Positions 61,723-64,000 of a stretch of DNA of 64,000 nt are shown piece by piece; the first letter of the stretch is position 1; every line of letters starts with the position of its first letter. The stretch lies in assembly GCA_946624005.1 (NCBI GenBank), contig CAMORS010000002.1, forward strand, positions 18,566 through 82,565, read 5' to 3'. Source of the stretch: an uncultured Prevotella sp. Its GTDB lineage: Bacteria > Bacteroidota > Bacteroidia > Bacteroidales > Bacteroidaceae. The position numbers and the translations under genes were made by a program. Under the pieces are notes generated by a model. That model saw nothing but the letters and a program-made list of their open reading frames with translations, had not been told where the DNA came from and did no database searches.

Positions 61723-62523
61723 TCAATGACAAAGACTATAAGCAATGGCCACCAGTCCGGCTACGGCGCAGTAGGCGGCAAAGTAGATGAGCTTGCCGCG
61801 CTTCACGATGTTGATCATCCATTTGCAGGCGAAGCAGCCCGAAGCGAAGGCAGCCACGAAGCCCACGATGAGCGGCAGTGTGCCGATATCACCGAAGACA
61901 TCCACGCCCTTAACGGCTTTCACGCCGTCGAGCAATACCTCGCCGAGAATGGGCGGTATGACCATGAGGAAGGAGAACTGTGCCAGTCGCTCCTTCTTGT
62001 TGCCGAGGAGCAGACCTGTGGCGATGGTGCTGCCCGAGCGCGAGAGCCCTGGCATCACGGCACATGCCTGTGCCACGCCGATGATAAAGGCGTCCTTCAG
62101 GCTGATCTTCTCTTTCTGTCGCGGCTTGGCGTAGTAGGAGAAAGCCAGCAACGAGGCTGTCACCAAGAGCATGATGCCCACGATGAGCAGTCCGGAACCG
62201 AAGATGGCTTCCACATCGTCTTTGAAGAAAACACCCACGATGCCTACGGGAATCATCGACACGAGGATGTTCAGGGCGTAGCGCGTCTCGTCGTTGAGCT
62301 CGCACTTGAACAGACCTTTCACAATCCATTCTATCTCGCTCCACAGCACAACGAGCGTGCTACACACCGTGGCAACATGTACAGCAACGTCGAACATCAG
62401 GTTGTCGCCGCCGCTGATGCCAAGTATCTCCTGACCGATGGTCAGATGGCCACTGCTGCTCACGGGCAGATACTCCGTAAGGCCTTGTATCAGGCCCAAT
62501 ATCAAAGCTTGAAACCAGTCCAT
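61723..62523 (-). CDS. uppP: Undecaprenyl-diphosphatase
   Basis: Membrane phosphatase recycling the undecaprenyl carrier for peptidoglycan and other wall polymers; also called bacitracin-resistance protein BacA. Signature [19 protein letters not shown] at the N terminus and [18 protein letters not shown] near residue 155, with about eight helices. 266 residues is normal. Nine bp upstream of truB. Confidence 0.96.
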   Translation of the reverse strand: MDWFQALILGLIQGLTEYLPVSSSGHLTIGQEILGISGGDNLMFDVAVHVATVCSTLVVLWSEIEWIVKGLFKCELNDETRYALNILVSMIPVGIVGVFFKDDVEAIFGSGLLIVGIMLLVTASLLAFSYYAKPRQKEKISLKDAFIIGVAQACAVMPGLSRSGSTIATGLLLGNKKERLAQFSFLMVIPPILGEVLLDGVKAVKGVDVFGDIGTLPLIVGFVAAFASGCFACKWMINIVKRGKLIYFAAYCAVAGLVAIAYSLCH

Positions 62524-62541
62524 TTCGTCAATGCTTATTCC

Positions 62542-62775
62542 TTAATCCTTGTCTTTCGGCTTGTATACGATGGCCACGATGATGCTGAGGAAACCCAGGA
62601 ACGTCACGGCTGGGGCCACCTTGATGCGCGTGGCGCTGAAGATGTCGGGGTTGTAAGCCTCTACGGTAGACGCATCGCCGCTCATCAGGATGAAGCCGAT
62701 GATGACGATGGCCATTCCTATTGCCAACAGAATGAAGTTGGTCTTTCCGAATGCTAAGTTTTTCTTATCTGCCAT
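62542..62775 (-). CDS. DUF3098 small membrane protein
   Basis: 77 residues with two membrane helices (FILLAIGMAIVIIGFILMSG and VAPAVTFLGFLSIIVAIVY) separated by VEAYNPDIFSATRIK. Conserved between ftsX and uppP in Bacteroidetes; function unknown. Probably linked to the envelope because of its neighbours. Confidence 0.9.
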   Translation of the reverse strand: MADKKNLAFGKTNFILLAIGMAIVIIGFILMSGDASTVEAYNPDIFSATRIKVAPAVTFLGFLSIIVAIVYKPKDKD

Positions 62776-62836
62776 TTTTTTATGATTTGCGTTCTTTACG
62801 TTAGTTATGTTCTTTACGTCAGTTGCGATTCGTCTT

Positions 62837-63715
62837 TCAACTCTTATACAGATCGCCCGCCTTCATGCGGAGGAAGCGGTTCACCGAGAAGTAGGTGCAC
62901 AGGAAGGTGATGATGAGTCCGAACACCAGCATAGAGGCTACCGTAACGGCCAATACCCTCCATGTGATGACCGTCGTCACCTCCGGTTCGTACAGGTAGA
63001 GCGCATAGACGCCTGCACCCAGCACGCCGATGGCCAGTATGGCTGCTCCGATGCCGATGCCGATGCTCCGCTTGAGGAAGGGGCGGCGGATGAATCCCCA
63101 TGATGCTCCTACGAGCTTCATCGTATGGATGGTGAACCGTCGGGCGAAGATACCGAGCTTCACCGAGTTGTTGATGAGCGAGAACGACACGATGGTGAGC
63201 AGGACGGCCAGCACCAGCAGCACCAGGTTGATGCGGCTGAGGTTGGTGTTCACAGAGTCCATCAGGTCTTGCGGGTAGGTTATCTCGTTCACCTTCGGGT
63301 TGGCTTTCAGCTCGCTGCTGATGGTCTTGAGCGAGTCGCTGTTGGCATAGTCGGCCTTCAGCTGCAGCTCGATGCTCCCCACGAAGGGGTTGATGCCCAG
63401 AAACTCGCTCGGGTCGGTGCCCATCGCTTTCTTCTGCTCTTTCAGGGCCTGTTCCTTGCTGATGTAGGTGAGGTGGCTGATGTACGGCTTGCCTTGCAGC
63501 TCGCGGCACATCTTCTGTGCCTCGGGCGTTGTCATGTCGTCGCTGAGCATCAGCGTGACGGTGAGGTTCTCCTTGACGTAGGCCGAGAGGTTGTCGGCCA
63601 CCTGTACGGAGAAAACCACCATACCTAAGAGTATAAGCACCAGAGCCGTGCTTATACACAATGTAACGGCCTGCAGTCCACGATGACTGCGGGCTTTCTT
63701 TCTCTTTCTTGTCAT
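62837..63715 (-). CDS. ftsX: Cell division ABC permease FtsX
   Basis: Inner-membrane partner of FtsE that activates periplasmic peptidoglycan hydrolases during division. N-terminal helix, extracellular domain (about 45-155; VKENLTVTLMLSDDMTTPEAQKMCRELQ) and three C-terminal helices of the FtsX fold (LVLAVLLTIVSFSLINNSVKL; FIRRPFLKRSIGIGIGAAILAI). The track start at 63754 includes the promoter box; ATG 63715 (MTRKRKKARSHRG) is used. No ftsE gene in the window. First gene of the string through aspT-like. Confidence 0.93.
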   Translation of the reverse strand: MTRKRKKARSHRGLQAVTLCISTALVLILLGMVVFSVQVADNLSAYVKENLTVTLMLSDDMTTPEAQKMCRELQGKPYISHLTYISKEQALKEQKKAMGTDPSEFLGINPFVGSIELQLKADYANSDSLKTISSELKANPKVNEITYPQDLMDSVNTNLSRINLVLLVLAVLLTIVSFSLINNSVKLGIFARRFTIHTMKLVGASWGFIRRPFLKRSIGIGIGAAILAIGVLGAGVYALYLYEPEVTTVITWRVLAVTVASMLVFGLIITFLCTYFSVNRFLRMKAGDLYKS

Positions 63716-63723
63716 ATTGGCTG

Positions 63724-63731
63724 CAAAGATA
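63724..63731 (-). promoter_or_regulatory. -7 promoter box for the ftsX operon
   Basis: TATCTTTG on the minus strand, ending eight bases before ATG 63715. Confidence 0.6.
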
Positions 63732-63799
63732 CGCCCTTTTTTGCTGAAAAACAAAGGTTTTAAGGATTTTTTTATGAAAATATTGCTTTTTGCTCAGTA

Positions 63800-63958
63800 T
63801 TTAGTACCTTTACATAAGGTACTCACGTTCGAAAAAGCAAAAAATATTTTGCTTTTCGCTCACTTAATCGTACCTTTGACTGACGTCGAAGGTACTCACG
63901 TTCGGCAAAAAAAAGAATGAATTCTTTTGTTTTGCGCTCACTTATTCGTACCTTTGCA
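63800..63958 (+). promoter_or_regulatory. Triple promoter cassette before the MATE gene
   Basis: Three -7-like boxes: TACCTTTA (63805-63812), TACCTTTG (63871-63878) and TACCTTTG (63949-63956), spaced 66 and 78 bp. AAGGTACTCACGTTCG follows the first two (63816-63831, 63889-63904). The strings TTTGC/TTTTG, CTCACTTAATCG precede the boxes at about -33 spacing. The last box ends five bases before the ATG at 63962. Confidence 0.75.
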
Positions 63959-63961
63959 CCC

Positions 63962-64000
63962 ATGAAAATCGACCGCGACATTCTGAAAATTGCTCTGCCG
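63962..64000 (+). CDS. MATE family efflux transporter (5' end only)
   Basis: Only 13 codons are visible, MKIDRDILKIALP. This N terminus matches the start of Bacteroidetes MATE-family multidrug/sodium antiporters (typically followed by SIVSNIT), but the call rests on a short fragment. The gene continues beyond the window. Confidence 0.55.
   Translation, partial: MKIDRDILKIALP

Overview
The window reads as chromosomal DNA of a Bacteroidales bacterium, most likely a Prevotella-type member of Prevotellaceae. The evidence is Bacteroidetes-style promoters (-7 box TAnnTTTG, seen before more than a dozen genes), a hybrid two-component system, an ECF sigma/FecR/outer-membrane cascade, a bifunctional fkp fucose-salvage gene, a Bacteroidetes glycogen cluster (GH133, GT4, GH57), DUF3098/DUF2027 proteins and a tryptophanase. 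I saw no rRNA, tRNA, CRISPR array, prophage or transposase. I did not assign a species.

Layout. 0-4.5 kb: tamB. 4.5-11.3 kb (-): a GH2-GH43 fusion enzyme followed by its probable HTCS regulator. 11.4-12.3 kb: repeat-packed intergenic DNA. 12.3-17.2 kb (-): glycogen operon. 17.4-18.1 kb: an AlbA_2/Schlafen-type protein. 18.1-18.7 kb: repeats. 18.7-24.1 kb (-): ECF sigma, FecR-like anti-sigma, outer-membrane barrel protein and a transglutaminase-like lipoprotein/secreted protein. 24.3-27.2 kb (-): xylB-xylA. 27.4-29.7 kb: large MscS channel. 29.8-31.3 kb (-): omega-amidase and an acidic-tailed unknown. 31.6-41.1 kb (+): YfhO-like membrane protein, fkp, GSCFA protein, nudC, GH97. 41.2-42.6 kb (-): tnaA. 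42.7-43.2 kb: a large palindrome and a 22-bp repeat array. 43.3-44 kb: small DnaJ-type protein. 44-49.5 kb (-): zinc-ribbon protein, GH25 lysozyme, TPR protein, dnaB, YkvA-like protein, secreted low-complexity protein. 49.7-54.8 kb (-): three glycosyltransferases, DUF2027-Smr protein, LuxR-type regulator. 54.8-57.5 kb (-): sodium-pump decarboxylase gamma, biotin carrier and beta subunits. 57.6-63.7 kb (-): ftsX, DUF3098, uppP, truB, queA, folK, AspT-type transporter. The window ends 13 codons into a MATE-type efflux gene.

Functionally the region combines plant-glycan and xylose use, alpha-glucan storage and hydrolysis, fucose salvage with surface glycan synthesis, envelope functions and general housekeeping.

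The most unusual content is non-coding. At least five families of small repeats occupy the intergenic DNA: (A) inverted TACGAGG-type heptad arrays around a 30 or 33-nt core, (B) degenerate 22-bp tandem arrays, (C) GGTGAGGTG inverted repeats, (E) a C/G-rich hairpin repeat, and a duplicated promoter cassette. Copies of A and E also lie in frame inside tamB, about 300 bp apart, where they are translated. This resembles the protein-coding palindromic elements known from Rickettsia and is the observation I would check first.
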